From positions 1-44,044 of the forward strand of contig NZ_MQTZ01000013.1 in NCBI RefSeq assembly GCF_001939115.1: DNA of 44,044 nt, in the 5' to 3' direction. The stretch's first letter is position 1. Each line of letters starts with the position of its first letter. Shown in pieces: positions 1 to 7,462 of this stretch. Source of the DNA: Leptolyngbya sp. 'hensonii' (GTDB lineage Bacteria > Cyanobacteriota > Cyanobacteriia > GCF-001939115). A program made the translations under genes and the position numbers. Under the pieces are notes generated by a model, which worked only from the letters and a program-made list of their open reading frames with translations, was not told the DNA's origin and did not search any database.

Positions 1-53
1 AAGCTCAAAACCTTAAGCTCAAAACCTTAAGCTCAAAACCTTAAGCTCAAAAC
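1..53. repeat. 14-bp tandem repeat, cut by the window edge
   Basis: The unit AAGCTCAAAACCTT is present three times in a row (1-14, 15-28, 29-42), followed by a partial fourth copy that degenerates from about 53. The array probably extends left of the window. It lies about 290 bp upstream of glyQ. No function can be assigned from the sequence. The remaining stretch to 341 holds no gene and no promoter I can call with confidence. Confidence 0.85.
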
Positions 54-341
54 TTACCCGGTTCCTAAATCTCTCATCGAACTTACTAAGTTCATTTGAC
101 AGGTTATCTATCAGTCTTGACCTTCAAACTATTCTCTTGTCTAGGTTCTGGCAGTTTTGACTCGGTTCGCCTTGACGCCCCTCCTCTCGACCGCTTTACT
201 AACATATCCTTACCTCCCCTTAAGTGTCAAGAGGATTAAAGAAAAAAATTTCGGTTTTTGCGACCTGGTTCTTCCGATTCCTTCTGTCCTATGATCACAA
301 GGCGATTGCATAAAGGGTCCAGCGATTGAGGAGAGGAACTC

Positions 342-1232
342 GTGAACTTTCAGTCAGTAATTGCGACACTGCATCAATTTTGGGGAGAGCAAGGCTGTCT
401 GATTGTGCAGCCCTACGATACGGAAAAGGGAGCCGGGACAAAAAGCCCGCACACCTTCTTAAGGGCGATCGGTCCTGAACCCTGGTCAGTCGCCTATGTG
501 GAACCTTGCCGACGACCTGCCGATGGACGATATGGGGAAAACCCCAATCGCTACCAGCACTACTACCAGTACCAGGTTCTGATCAAACCCTCCCCAGACA
601 ATATTCAAGAGACCTATCTCAACTCTCTAAGAAGACTAGGCATTCAACCAGAAGACCACGATATCCGCTTTGTGGAAGACAACTGGGAAGATGCAGCAGT
701 TGGAGCCTGGGGTGTGGGCTGGGAAGTTTGGCTCGATGGCATGGAAATTACTCAATTTACCTATTTCCAGCAGTGCGGTGGTCTGGATTGCCGTCCGGTT
801 TCGATCGAAATCACTTACGGGTTAGAAAGACTGACCATGTACCTGCAGGGGAAAGACGCCATTGCCCAGATTCAGTGGAATGATCGCCTGACCTATGGAG
901 ATGTTCACCTGCAAGGAGAAATCGAACATTCCACCTACAACTTTGAGGCGTCTACTCCCGAAACCCTGTTTACACTATTTGGACTATACGAACAAGAAGC
1001 GAAGCAACTTCTGGATCGAAACCTAGTTCTCCCCAGTTTGGATTACGTCCTGAAGTGTTCCCACACCTTCAACCTGCTCGATGCCAGAGGCGTTATCTCC
1101 GTCACGGAGCGGACCCGTTACATTGGCAGAATTCGTGGATTAGCCCGTCAGGTTGCCCAGCTTTACCTAAAGCAGCGAGAAGAGTTGGGGTTCCCCCTAC
1201 TGGCTAACCAGAAAACGTTATCCGCTGTGTAA
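342..1232 (+). CDS. glyQ: glycine--tRNA ligase alpha subunit
   Basis: This is the alpha chain of the bacterial heterotetrameric glycyl-tRNA synthetase, which charges tRNA-Gly with glycine in the cytoplasm. The 296 residues match the usual length of about 290-300. The N-terminus ([21 protein letters not shown]) and the class II core, including the stretch around [20 protein letters not shown] and EITYGLERL, are diagnostic for GlyQ. Translation starts at GTG 342, preceded by a strong Shine-Dalgarno sequence, GGAGAGG, at 330-336. The beta-subunit gene glyS is not in this window, which is common in cyanobacteria, where the two subunits are usually unlinked. Identification is secure. Confidence 0.97.
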   Translation: MNFQSVIATLHQFWGEQGCLIVQPYDTEKGAGTKSPHTFLRAIGPEPWSVAYVEPCRRPADGRYGENPNRYQHYYQYQVLIKPSPDNIQETYLNSLRRLGIQPEDHDIRFVEDNWEDAAVGAWGVGWEVWLDGMEITQFTYFQQCGGLDCRPVSIEITYGLERLTMYLQGKDAIAQIQWNDRLTYGDVHLQGEIEHSTYNFEASTPETLFTLFGLYEQEAKQLLDRNLVLPSLDYVLKCSHTFNLLDARGVISVTERTRYIGRIRGLARQVAQLYLKQREELGFPLLANQKTLSAV

Positions 1233-1364
1233 TTCCAAACACCTTGTAAATATTCCCAGCCTTGTTTAGAGACATGGGCTGCTGACTCGTCCTGTTGCAG
1301 ACATCGCAACCGGCAGATTTTTACTGAAAACAATTTAGAACCACAGAGATTTAGGGGCTGTTGC

Positions 1365-3656
1365 ATGACTCCAGCGGCTGGCATCATTCTATGTTTGGCT
1401 TACATTCTGGGCCTGGTTGCCACAGTCATTCCTCAAAAAATTTTGGGCTTTCCTGCAGGAGGAATAGGAGTACTGGCCCTTTGCCTTGGAATCGGAAGAA
1501 CCGTGCCCTACTTTCGCAGGAGAGGCGTATCAACCCGGCTGTGGGTATTTGCCGGAGTCATGGGTTTACTGGCCAGCCTCTATCTCACGATCCGAATCCC
1601 CCAACCCGCCGGGAACGATGTCCTGCGATCGATCTCGCAAGATGGGGAAAAACCTCATCTGGTCACCATCCGAGGCAATATTCTCAGTACGGCTCGACTC
1701 ACCCGTAGCCAGAAAGCCCAATTCTGGCTCCAGGCGAGCCATTTAGAGGAAAACCCATCTGGAGGCCCTCCAGGGAAGGCAGTCAGCGGGAAGCTCTATG
1801 TTACAGTTCCCCTGCTTCAGGCCACGGGCTTACGACCAGGACAGACTATTGCAGTTACCGGAACCTTATACCAACCGCAGGGTGCTACGAATCCAGGTGG
1901 ATTCAACTTTCAAGCCTATCTAGCCCAGGAAGGGGGATTTACCGGTTTAAAAGGGCAGCAAGTTCATTTACCTGCCGATCGCCCCCCCAGAAAATGGAGT
2001 TGGTGGGCCATCCAACAAAGAATTATCCGATCACAAGTGCGCTGGACAGGCAGTCCGGAAGGCCCCTTAATCAGCGCCATGGTCCTGGGCAGTCGCGTGG
2101 TGGATCTTCCCTACGACATTCGCGATCAGTTTGCTCAAGCAGGTTTAGCCCATGCCTTGGCCGCTTCAGGCTTTCAAGTTTCCCTCATTCTGGGTGTGTT
2201 ATTAAGCCTGACTCGTCGGCTACCCGTGAAAGCCCAGTTTGTTATAGGAGCAGGGGCGATCGGCATTTTCGTCAGCCTGACTGGTCTACAGCCCTCCGTT
2301 TTGAGAGCCGCCATCATGGGCATTGCTGCCCTGGTTGCTTTGACCCTGCAGCGCAAGATCAAACCGTTAGGCTCCCTGCTGCTTGCAGCCACCTTACTGT
2401 TATTATTCAACCCCCTTTGGATCTGGGATCTGGGATTTCAGTTCAGTTTTCTGGCCACCCTGGGGCTCCTAATCACAGTTCCCGTCTTAACCCAATGGTT
2501 GGACTGGATGCCACCCACCCTGACGGCCCTAATCGCTGTGCCAACCGCAGCCTATCTGTGGACCCTGCCCCTGCAACTCTATGCCTTCGGGATGATTTCC
2601 CCCTATACCATCCCCATCAACGTCATCACCACGCCCCTAATCGCCATCATCAGTCTCGGTGGTGTCATCAGCGCAGTGCTTGCAGTGCTCTGGCCCCCGA
2701 TCGGCAGTGCAGCAGCCGGTATGCTGTACTACCCCACCCACTGGTTAATCCAGATCGTGGACAGTAGCCGCCAGTTACCCGGAATCACGATCGCAGCCGG
2801 AACCATTTCATCCTTGCAAGTATGCGCTATTTACGGACTGATCCTTCTGGTATGGCTGCATTCCCGATGGCAAAAACGGTGGTGGGCAGCCGGAATCCTG
2901 GCGATCGGCCTGGTTGTCATCCCCGCCGTATGGACACAGACCCACTTACTGCAAGCAACCGTTCTGGCCACATCTGATCAGCCGATTCTAGTCGTACAGG
3001 ACAGGGGGAAAGTCACGTTAGTCAACAGCGGCAACGAGACCACCGCTGGTTTAACCGTGATGCCATTTTTGCAGCAGCAAGGCATCAACCAGATCACCTG
3101 GGCTGTAGCCCCAGGACAATGGCAGCAACCAGAAAGCGGCTGGCCCAAGATTCTGCAGCGAGTAGGAGTCCAGACCTTTTATACAGAGTCTCCGAGCAAT
3201 GGAAAAGCCCCATTTCAAGACATTTCCAGATTACTTCAGCCACGATCGGTCCATCAGCAATCCTTAGTCATCAGCCGTACCTACCAGGCCGGTGCCAATT
3301 CCATCAAGCTCCTGAGCTCCAAACCTCCAGTTCTAGAACTACGGATTTTGGGGCAAACCTGGATCTATGTCGGCAACATCGGCAAAGTCAAGGCCCAGAA
3401 AGATCTGACCCAGATCCAGCCAACCTCCCCTGTCGATGTCCTGTGGTGGACCGGGAAGCCCTTGCCCAAAGCTTTCCTACAGGCCATCAAGGCCAAAGTT
3501 GCGATCGCTTCAGCAAATTCAGTTGATCCGGCAACAGTTCAACTTTTGAACCAGACTCAAACGTCATTGTATTGGACAGGCCGGGATGGGGCCTTGCAAT
3601 GGACACCCAGCCAAGGATTCAAAGCAGTCCTGAGTTCTACAAATGACGTTTCCTGA
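1365..3656 (+). CDS. comEC: ComEC/Rec2-like DNA uptake channel protein
   Basis: This is a 763-residue polytopic membrane protein of the ComEC/Rec2 family, which moves single-stranded DNA across the inner membrane during natural transformation. Seen in order: two hydrophobic N-terminal segments (about 1-75), an OB-fold-like soluble part (about 95-190), the competence domain with many membrane helices (about 225-500, including the family-typical NPLWIWDLGFQFSFLATLGL near residue 350), and a C-terminal soluble domain (about 520-763). The C-terminal domain sits where ComEC has its metallo-beta-lactamase-like nuclease. Here, however, the DVGQGD start and the HxHxDH metal motif are not recognisable (it reads VLATSDQPILVVQ, later ITWAVAPGQW). 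Nuclease activity is therefore doubtful. ATG 1365 has no strong Shine-Dalgarno sequence. Confidence 0.9.
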   Translation: MTPAAGIILCLAYILGLVATVIPQKILGFPAGGIGVLALCLGIGRTVPYFRRRGVSTRLWVFAGVMGLLASLYLTIRIPQPAGNDVLRSISQDGEKPHLVTIRGNILSTARLTRSQKAQFWLQASHLEENPSGGPPGKAVSGKLYVTVPLLQATGLRPGQTIAVTGTLYQPQGATNPGGFNFQAYLAQEGGFTGLKGQQVHLPADRPPRKWSWWAIQQRIIRSQVRWTGSPEGPLISAMVLGSRVVDLPYDIRDQFAQAGLAHALAASGFQVSLILGVLLSLTRRLPVKAQFVIGAGAIGIFVSLTGLQPSVLRAAIMGIAALVALTLQRKIKPLGSLLLAATLLLLFNPLWIWDLGFQFSFLATLGLLITVPVLTQWLDWMPPTLTALIAVPTAAYLWTLPLQLYAFGMISPYTIPINVITTPLIAIISLGGVISAVLAVLWPPIGSAAAGMLYYPTHWLIQIVDSSRQLPGITIAAGTISSLQVCAIYGLILLVWLHSRWQKRWWAAGILAIGLVVIPAVWTQTHLLQATVLATSDQPILVVQDRGKVTLVNSGNETTAGLTVMPFLQQQGINQITWAVAPGQWQQPESGWPKILQRVGVQTFYTESPSNGKAPFQDISRLLQPRSVHQQSLVISRTYQAGANSIKLLSSKPPVLELRILGQTWIYVGNIGKVKAQKDLTQIQPTSPVDVLWWTGKPLPKAFLQAIKAKVAIASANSVDPATVQLLNQTQTSLYWTGRDGALQWTPSQGFKAVLSSTNDVS

Positions 3657-3689
3657 TCCAACGGTCAGCGATCGCATAGAATAATTGCT

Positions 3690-3774
3690 GGAGAGGTGGC
3701 AGAGCGGTTGAATGCGGCAGACTCGAAATCTGTTTAAGCGAAAGCTTACGGGGGTTCGAATCCCCCCCTCTCCG
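3690..3774 (+). tRNA. tRNA-Ser (anticodon CGA)
   Basis: The acceptor stem GGAGAGG (3690-3696) pairs with CCTCTCC (3767-3773), with discriminator G at 3774. The anticodon arm GCAGA-CTCGAAA-TCTGT gives anticodon CGA, reading UCG. A long variable arm (around TTTAAGCGAAAGCTTACG) identifies a class II serine tRNA, and the T-arm GGGGGTTCGAATCCCCC is canonical. CCA is not encoded. A HIP1 octamer and a TAGAAT box (3677-3682) lie just upstream and could be the -10 element. Confidence 0.96.
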
Positions 3775-4062
3775 TTCCCTAAAAGCCTTTACAGAAGTGG
3801 GCTTCAGGAATCAAAGAAATTGATAGGCCTAAAATAAAGCCCTGTTTAACCCTTGCCAACAGGGAGGGGACAACCACTGCCTATCTTTCTCCATAGCTAA
3901 GGTGATACCTTCCACAGATTCATGGCCTCTCCATCCCTGGATGAAACAGCTTTTTCATGATTCTCAGAGATTAAATAGTCAATCCACATCCAGATCACTG
4001 GCTGCTGTTGATCTGGTATAACCAGAGAATCAAATTGTATAAAGAAAAATATTGAAGCTGGT

Positions 4063-4440
4063 ATGACTGAAAATCCCAATATCAGACTGACCATCCACTT
4101 CAATGCCCCTGACCTGGACCTGGAAGAGCGCGACAAGCAGGCCCAACAGCTCATCACCGAACTGAAGGATCTAGATGAAGTGGACCGGGTCGATCGGATC
4201 CCAGATCCCAACCCCCCCAAAGACAACAAGACCCTGGGGGGGTTTGTGATTGGGTTACTCAAGGCAGAGGTGACGATCGGGAACGGGAAAAAGGTACTGG
4301 GCTTCCTGGGCGATCGGCTGGGGGGCAAGCCGATCGAACTCGCCGTCGAAGCCAACGGCAAGAAACTCTCAGTCAAAGCCCACAGCCGCGCCGAACTGGA
4401 AGCTGCGATCAAAGCGGCCCAGGACTTTATTGCATCCTAG
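4063..4440 (+). CDS. EACC1-like effector-associated protein
   Basis: This is a 125-residue soluble protein. It has a short N-terminal beta/alpha half (LTIHFNAPDLDLEERDKQAQ), an acidic/proline hinge (PDPNPPKDN), then a Gly-rich stretch (LGGFVIGLLKAEVTIGNG) and a final beta-beta-alpha part (PIELAVEANGKKLSVKAHSR). I recognise this layout as the effector-associated constant component 1 (EACC1) family. That family is described as a small invariant partner of caspase, trypsin, TIR and similar effectors in bacterial conflict systems; its molecular role is not established. The TAG stop abuts the GTG of the caspase gene directly, so the two are almost certainly translationally coupled. The Shine-Dalgarno sequence is weak. 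The family call rests on pattern memory and context, not on a profile search. Confidence 0.72.
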   Translation: MTENPNIRLTIHFNAPDLDLEERDKQAQQLITELKDLDEVDRVDRIPDPNPPKDNKTLGGFVIGLLKAEVTIGNGKKVLGFLGDRLGGKPIELAVEANGKKLSVKAHSRAELEAAIKAAQDFIAS

Positions 4441-6468
4441 GTGAGACCTGTGGCAAAGTTCGCCTTATTGATTGGGGTGAGTGAGTATGAGCCAGGGCTG
4501 CATCCCCTACCAGGAGCGGCGTTGGACATGGAGGCCATGCAGCGGGTCTTTATCCATCCCAAGATGGGCGAATTCCCCAAAGACTCTGTGATCAGCCTGA
4601 AGAACCCCCAGCGACAGGAGATGGAAGAGGCCATCTACCGGCTATTTGCCGATCGCCAGAAAGAGGATCTGCTCCTGTTCTATTTTTCTGGTCATGGCAT
4701 CAAAGATGAGACCGGCAGACTTTACCTGGCCACCCGTGGCACCCGCAAAGAGAACGGCAGCCTGGTCCCCCCTTCCGCCGTCGCCGCCACCTACCTGCAC
4801 GATCGGATCAACAGCAGCCGATCGCAGCGCCAGGTTCTGATCCTGGACTGTTGCTTCAGTGGCGCGATCGCCCACGGCATGACCGTGAAAGACGACGGCA
4901 CGATCGACCTGCAGGCCCAACTAGGCGGTAGGGGCCGCGCCATCCTCACCTCCTCAACAGCAGCAGAGTATTCCTTCGGAGCCGAGGGTGCAGACCCCGC
5001 CAGCCCCGGTCTTTCCGTTTACACCCGCTACCTAGTGGAGGGAATTGAGACAGGAGCCGCCGATCGGGATGGGGATGGGGCCATTGCCGTGGAAGAACTC
5101 CACGACTACGCCGCCCGACGGGTGAAGGAAGCGGCCCCAGCCATGACCCCCAAAATTTATCCAGTGGAGGAAGGATATCGGATCATCCTGGCCCGATCCC
5201 CCAAGGATGACCCCCGACTGAAATATCGCAAAGAGTTCCAGGCCCGAGTCGAAGCAGGCCAAGGCCAGATCTCCGGGTTTGCCCGCCGGTTACTGACCGG
5301 GAAGCGGCAGGAATGGGGGCTGCCAGAGGCTGAGGCCCAGGCGATCGAAGCCGAAGTGCTGCAACCCTACGAGGAGTACAAACGGAAACTGCAGGACTAT
5401 GAACAGGCCCTGGAAGACGAGATCGCCAAGGGATATCCCTTCTCTCCAGCCACCCAAAATGACCTGAAGGACTACCAGAAATATCTGGGCCTGCGGGATG
5501 GGGATATTGCAGCGATCGATGCCCGGTTGTTAGGCTCCCGACCAGTGCCCCCAGTTGCCCCAGATCCGGAACCAGCGCATCCGATCTTCAGCTTTGACGT
5601 GGTGCGGGTGAATGACCAGGGCCAGGAGATCGATCGGCAACGGCACCAGGCCGAGATATTTACCGAAGCCTTAGGCAACGGCGTGGACCTGGATCTGGTC
5701 AAAATTCCGGCAGGCCAGTTCATGATGGGGCAGACAGAGGCAGAGAAGCAGGAACTCCTGAAACAGGTGAGTGAGGCAGATTACCAGAAGTACTTTGCCA
5801 GAGAGTTGCCTCGCCATGAGGTTCATATCCTCCGCTTCTGGATGGGCAGATATCCCATCACCCAGGCCCAATGGCGCAGGGTAGCCGCCCTGCCCCAGGT
5901 GCAGCGGGAACTGCAGCCCGATCCCTCCCGCTTTAAGGGCGATCGTCTGCCGGTGGAACAGGTCAACTGGTGGGAGGCGGTGGAATTTTGCGATCGGCTC
6001 TCCCAGGCCACAGGCCATGCCTATCGCCTCCCCACAGAAGCCGAGTGGGAATATGCCTGTCGGGCCGGAACCACCAGTCCTTTTTATTTCGGGGCAACTA
6101 TCACCCCAGACCTGGCCAATTATGACGGCAATTACACCTATGGGGCAGGGCCAAAGGGAATTTATCGAGGGAAAACCACGGAGGTGGGGAGTTTTCCGCC
6201 TAACGCTTTTGGCCTCTATGACCTGCATGGCAATGTCTGGGAATGGTGTGCGGACCACTGGCATGACGGCTATGGGGCAAAACCAGACGCCTTAAAATTG
6301 AATGGAAATACCCCCTGGGAAACGGCTGAAACCAGCTCCCAGAGGGTCGCGCGGGGCGGTTCGTGGATCAACGGTCCGCGCGATTGCCGTGCCGCACTAC
6401 GCTACAGGTTTGCGCCAGGCGATCGCAACGACAATTGCGGTTTTCGGGTAGTTTGTGTTTCCGCGTGA
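4441..6468 (+). CDS. caspase-like protease fused to a DGR-diversified FGE/C-type-lectin-fold domain
   Basis: The protein has 675 residues and three parts. (1) A peptidase C14/caspase-like domain (about 5-250) carries the catalytic pair His85 (YFSGHG) and Cys138 (LDCCFSG). At 208-219 it has a canonical EF-hand loop, D-R-D-G-D-G-A-I-A-V-E-E. (2) A charged helical linker (about 255-365). (3) An FGE-sulfatase-like domain (about 415-675) with LPTEAEWEYACRAGT and GLYDLHGNVWEW. The first of the two redox cysteines of genuine FGE aligns with Asn644; Cys649 aligns with the second. This points to a ligand-binding C-type-lectin fold, not an enzyme. The last 39 codons form a DGR variable region. GTG 4441 abuts the EACC1-like stop. 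An in-frame GTG at 4450 with AGGTGAG just before it is an equally good start (672 aa). Inferred role: a calcium-sensitive death protease whose sensor tip can be rewritten. Confidence 0.92.
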   Translation: MRPVAKFALLIGVSEYEPGLHPLPGAALDMEAMQRVFIHPKMGEFPKDSVISLKNPQRQEMEEAIYRLFADRQKEDLLLFYFSGHGIKDETGRLYLATRGTRKENGSLVPPSAVAATYLHDRINSSRSQRQVLILDCCFSGAIAHGMTVKDDGTIDLQAQLGGRGRAILTSSTAAEYSFGAEGADPASPGLSVYTRYLVEGIETGAADRDGDGAIAVEELHDYAARRVKEAAPAMTPKIYPVEEGYRIILARSPKDDPRLKYRKEFQARVEAGQGQISGFARRLLTGKRQEWGLPEAEAQAIEAEVLQPYEEYKRKLQDYEQALEDEIAKGYPFSPATQNDLKDYQKYLGLRDGDIAAIDARLLGSRPVPPVAPDPEPAHPIFSFDVVRVNDQGQEIDRQRHQAEIFTEALGNGVDLDLVKIPAGQFMMGQTEAEKQELLKQVSEADYQKYFARELPRHEVHILRFWMGRYPITQAQWRRVAALPQVQRELQPDPSRFKGDRLPVEQVNWWEAVEFCDRLSQATGHAYRLPTEAEWEYACRAGTTSPFYFGATITPDLANYDGNYTYGAGPKGIYRGKTTEVGSFPPNAFGLYDLHGNVWEWCADHWHDGYGAKPDALKLNGNTPWETAETSSQRVARGGSWINGPRDCRAALRYRFAPGDRNDNCGFRVVCVSA

Positions 6469-6476
6469 GGACTCCC
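6350..6476 (+). repeat. DGR variable region (VR)
   Basis: These 127 bp cover the last 39 codons and the stop of the caspase/FGE gene plus 8 bp. They align without gaps to 6670-6796 (offset exactly 320). Substitutions relative to the template fall at 6373, 6374, 6382, 6398, 6403, 6408, 6409, 6410, 6419 and 6430. The template has A at each of these positions; the VR has G or T. Residues changed relative to the template reading are Gly645 and Asp648 (both from Asn), Leu653 (from Gln), Tyr655 and Phe657 (from Asn), Gly660 (from Asp) and Asp664 (from Asn); codon 656 changes silently. The eleventh difference (6470 G, template C) is not at an A. It lies at the 3' end, where DGRs carry the IMH site. 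Confidence 0.95.
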
Positions 6477-6669
6477 ATTGCCCTTTACCCTCTTGCCCTC
6501 TTGCCCTTTGCTCTATTCCCTTTACTCTGGGAGCGAGCGGAGCGAGCGATCAAATTATTTTTTCAATTCCTTGCCTGCCGTATCCCGACCAGGAAAAATG
6601 ACGTATGCTGAATCCACTCAGATTTCTCGCTCGTCGAGACCTGAGCTCGGGGCAGGCATACCGAACGGA

Positions 6670-6796
6670 CGCGGGGCGGTTCGTGGATCAACAATCCGCG
6701 CAATTGCCGTGCCGCACAACGCAACAGAAATGCGCCAGACGATCGCAACAACAATTGCGGTTTTCGGGTAGTTTGTGTTTCCGCGTGAGCACTCCC
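6670..6796 (+). repeat. DGR template region (TR)
   Basis: This is the downstream, non-coding partner of the variable region, in the same orientation. Read in the frame of the target gene it is open to the same TGA and is rich in Asn codons ([16 protein letters not shown], then DDRNNN), the usual look of a DGR template. It holds 28 adenines; 10 differ in the VR. Of the 99 other bases only one differs (6790 C). It has no start codon or Shine-Dalgarno sequence of its own and probably acts as RNA. In known DGRs such an RNA is copied by an error-prone reverse transcriptase that misincorporates opposite A. No such enzyme is encoded nearby. Confidence 0.94.
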
Positions 6797-7014
6797 CAAG
6801 GTCAGAACTGGTAGAAGGGATTCTATCGGGTGTACAGGGGGAGTCCAGACCTGTTCCGGCGAGGAAGGCAACGACCTCCAAAAATAAAGCAGGGTCGGTT
6901 AGCCTGGTAGGCGCAAGTCGAACGGTTGGCCGACCCAATCATTGAACATCCCCATCAGATAATGGAAAGATCCCAGCACTCTGTTTGTTGGGTTCCGCCA
7001 ACGCTTCACCGAAC
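6797..7014. other. TR-downstream spacer without a gene
   Basis: These 218 bp follow the template and hold no credible reading frame on either strand and no trace of a reverse transcriptase N-terminus. In the Bordetella phage DGR the spacer after TR is a functional part of the RNA used for cDNA priming, so this stretch may serve the same role (inference). Its right end carries an imperfect inverted repeat, GGTTC (6991-6995) with GAACC (7011-7015). That repeat overlaps the stop codon of the minus-strand gene and may terminate it. Confidence 0.45.
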
Positions 7015-7317
7015 CTACCGGGGCTGCCAGGTTAAAAACTCGACCTGGGGTAAAAGCGGGTCCTGGACGAGGGCAATCCCGGCCAAGCCCCACCGCTCTA
7101 ACAGGTGGCCCAGTTGGGTGCCCACGATCGTCTCCACTGCAAATCGAGATCCAACCTCTGGGGCATGGGTGTTCAGGTAGCTCAACGCCTCCGCATCCCC
7201 TTTAAACAGCAGCAGGTAGCTGGTCGGCTGCGGCTCACCCTGGGAACGGGCCGCCAGATAACGACCATCTTCTTTCGATCGCAGGACGTAATAGATTTGC
7301 GACAACATAGAGGTCAT
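7015..7317 (-). CDS. conserved small protein of unknown function
   Basis: This is a 100-residue soluble protein with the look of a conserved cyanobacterial family (IYYVLRSKEDGRYLAAR; SYLLLFKGDAEALSYLNTH; GTQLGHLLERWGL). I cannot name the family. It lacks a signal peptide and membrane segments. It starts at the ATG complementary to 7315-7317; a second ATG three codons on is possible. It lies between the DGR template and prfC, converging on the former and diverging from the latter. Codon use and HIP1 content resemble the neighbours. There is no similarity to Avd-type four-helix proteins that I can see, so I do not link it to the DGR. Confidence 0.75.
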   Translation of the reverse strand: MTSMLSQIYYVLRSKEDGRYLAARSQGEPQPTSYLLLFKGDAEALSYLNTHAPEVGSRFAVETIVGTQLGHLLERWGLAGIALVQDPLLPQVEFLTWQPR

Positions 7318-7462
7318 AAGGAACCGTATAACCCGCTACTCTGAATTATCGGCCAGGTTCACCCCTTGCGGAAGGGCGATCGAAGGCATCCCTTGCCCTC
7401 AAGCTCCGTTAAGCTAAACTTGAATTTTGGCCACCTTCGCGCCAGTCATATTCAGGTTCAGC

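Noticed and set aside
3897-4412. 171-codon minus-strand frame opposite the EACC1-like gene
   Set aside because: It is a shadow: Ser/Arg-rich low-complexity translation, with the plus-strand frame clearly the real gene.
6563-6871. Open frames across the template region on both strands (about 70-106 codons)
   Set aside because: They only exist because TR copies coding sequence and lacks stops by chance in other frames. There is no Shine-Dalgarno sequence and composition is not protein-like beyond the copied part.
7015-7317. Possible Avd-like accessory gene of the DGR
   Set aside because: It is on the opposite strand, is not a four-helix basic protein, and looks like an ordinary conserved alpha/beta protein.
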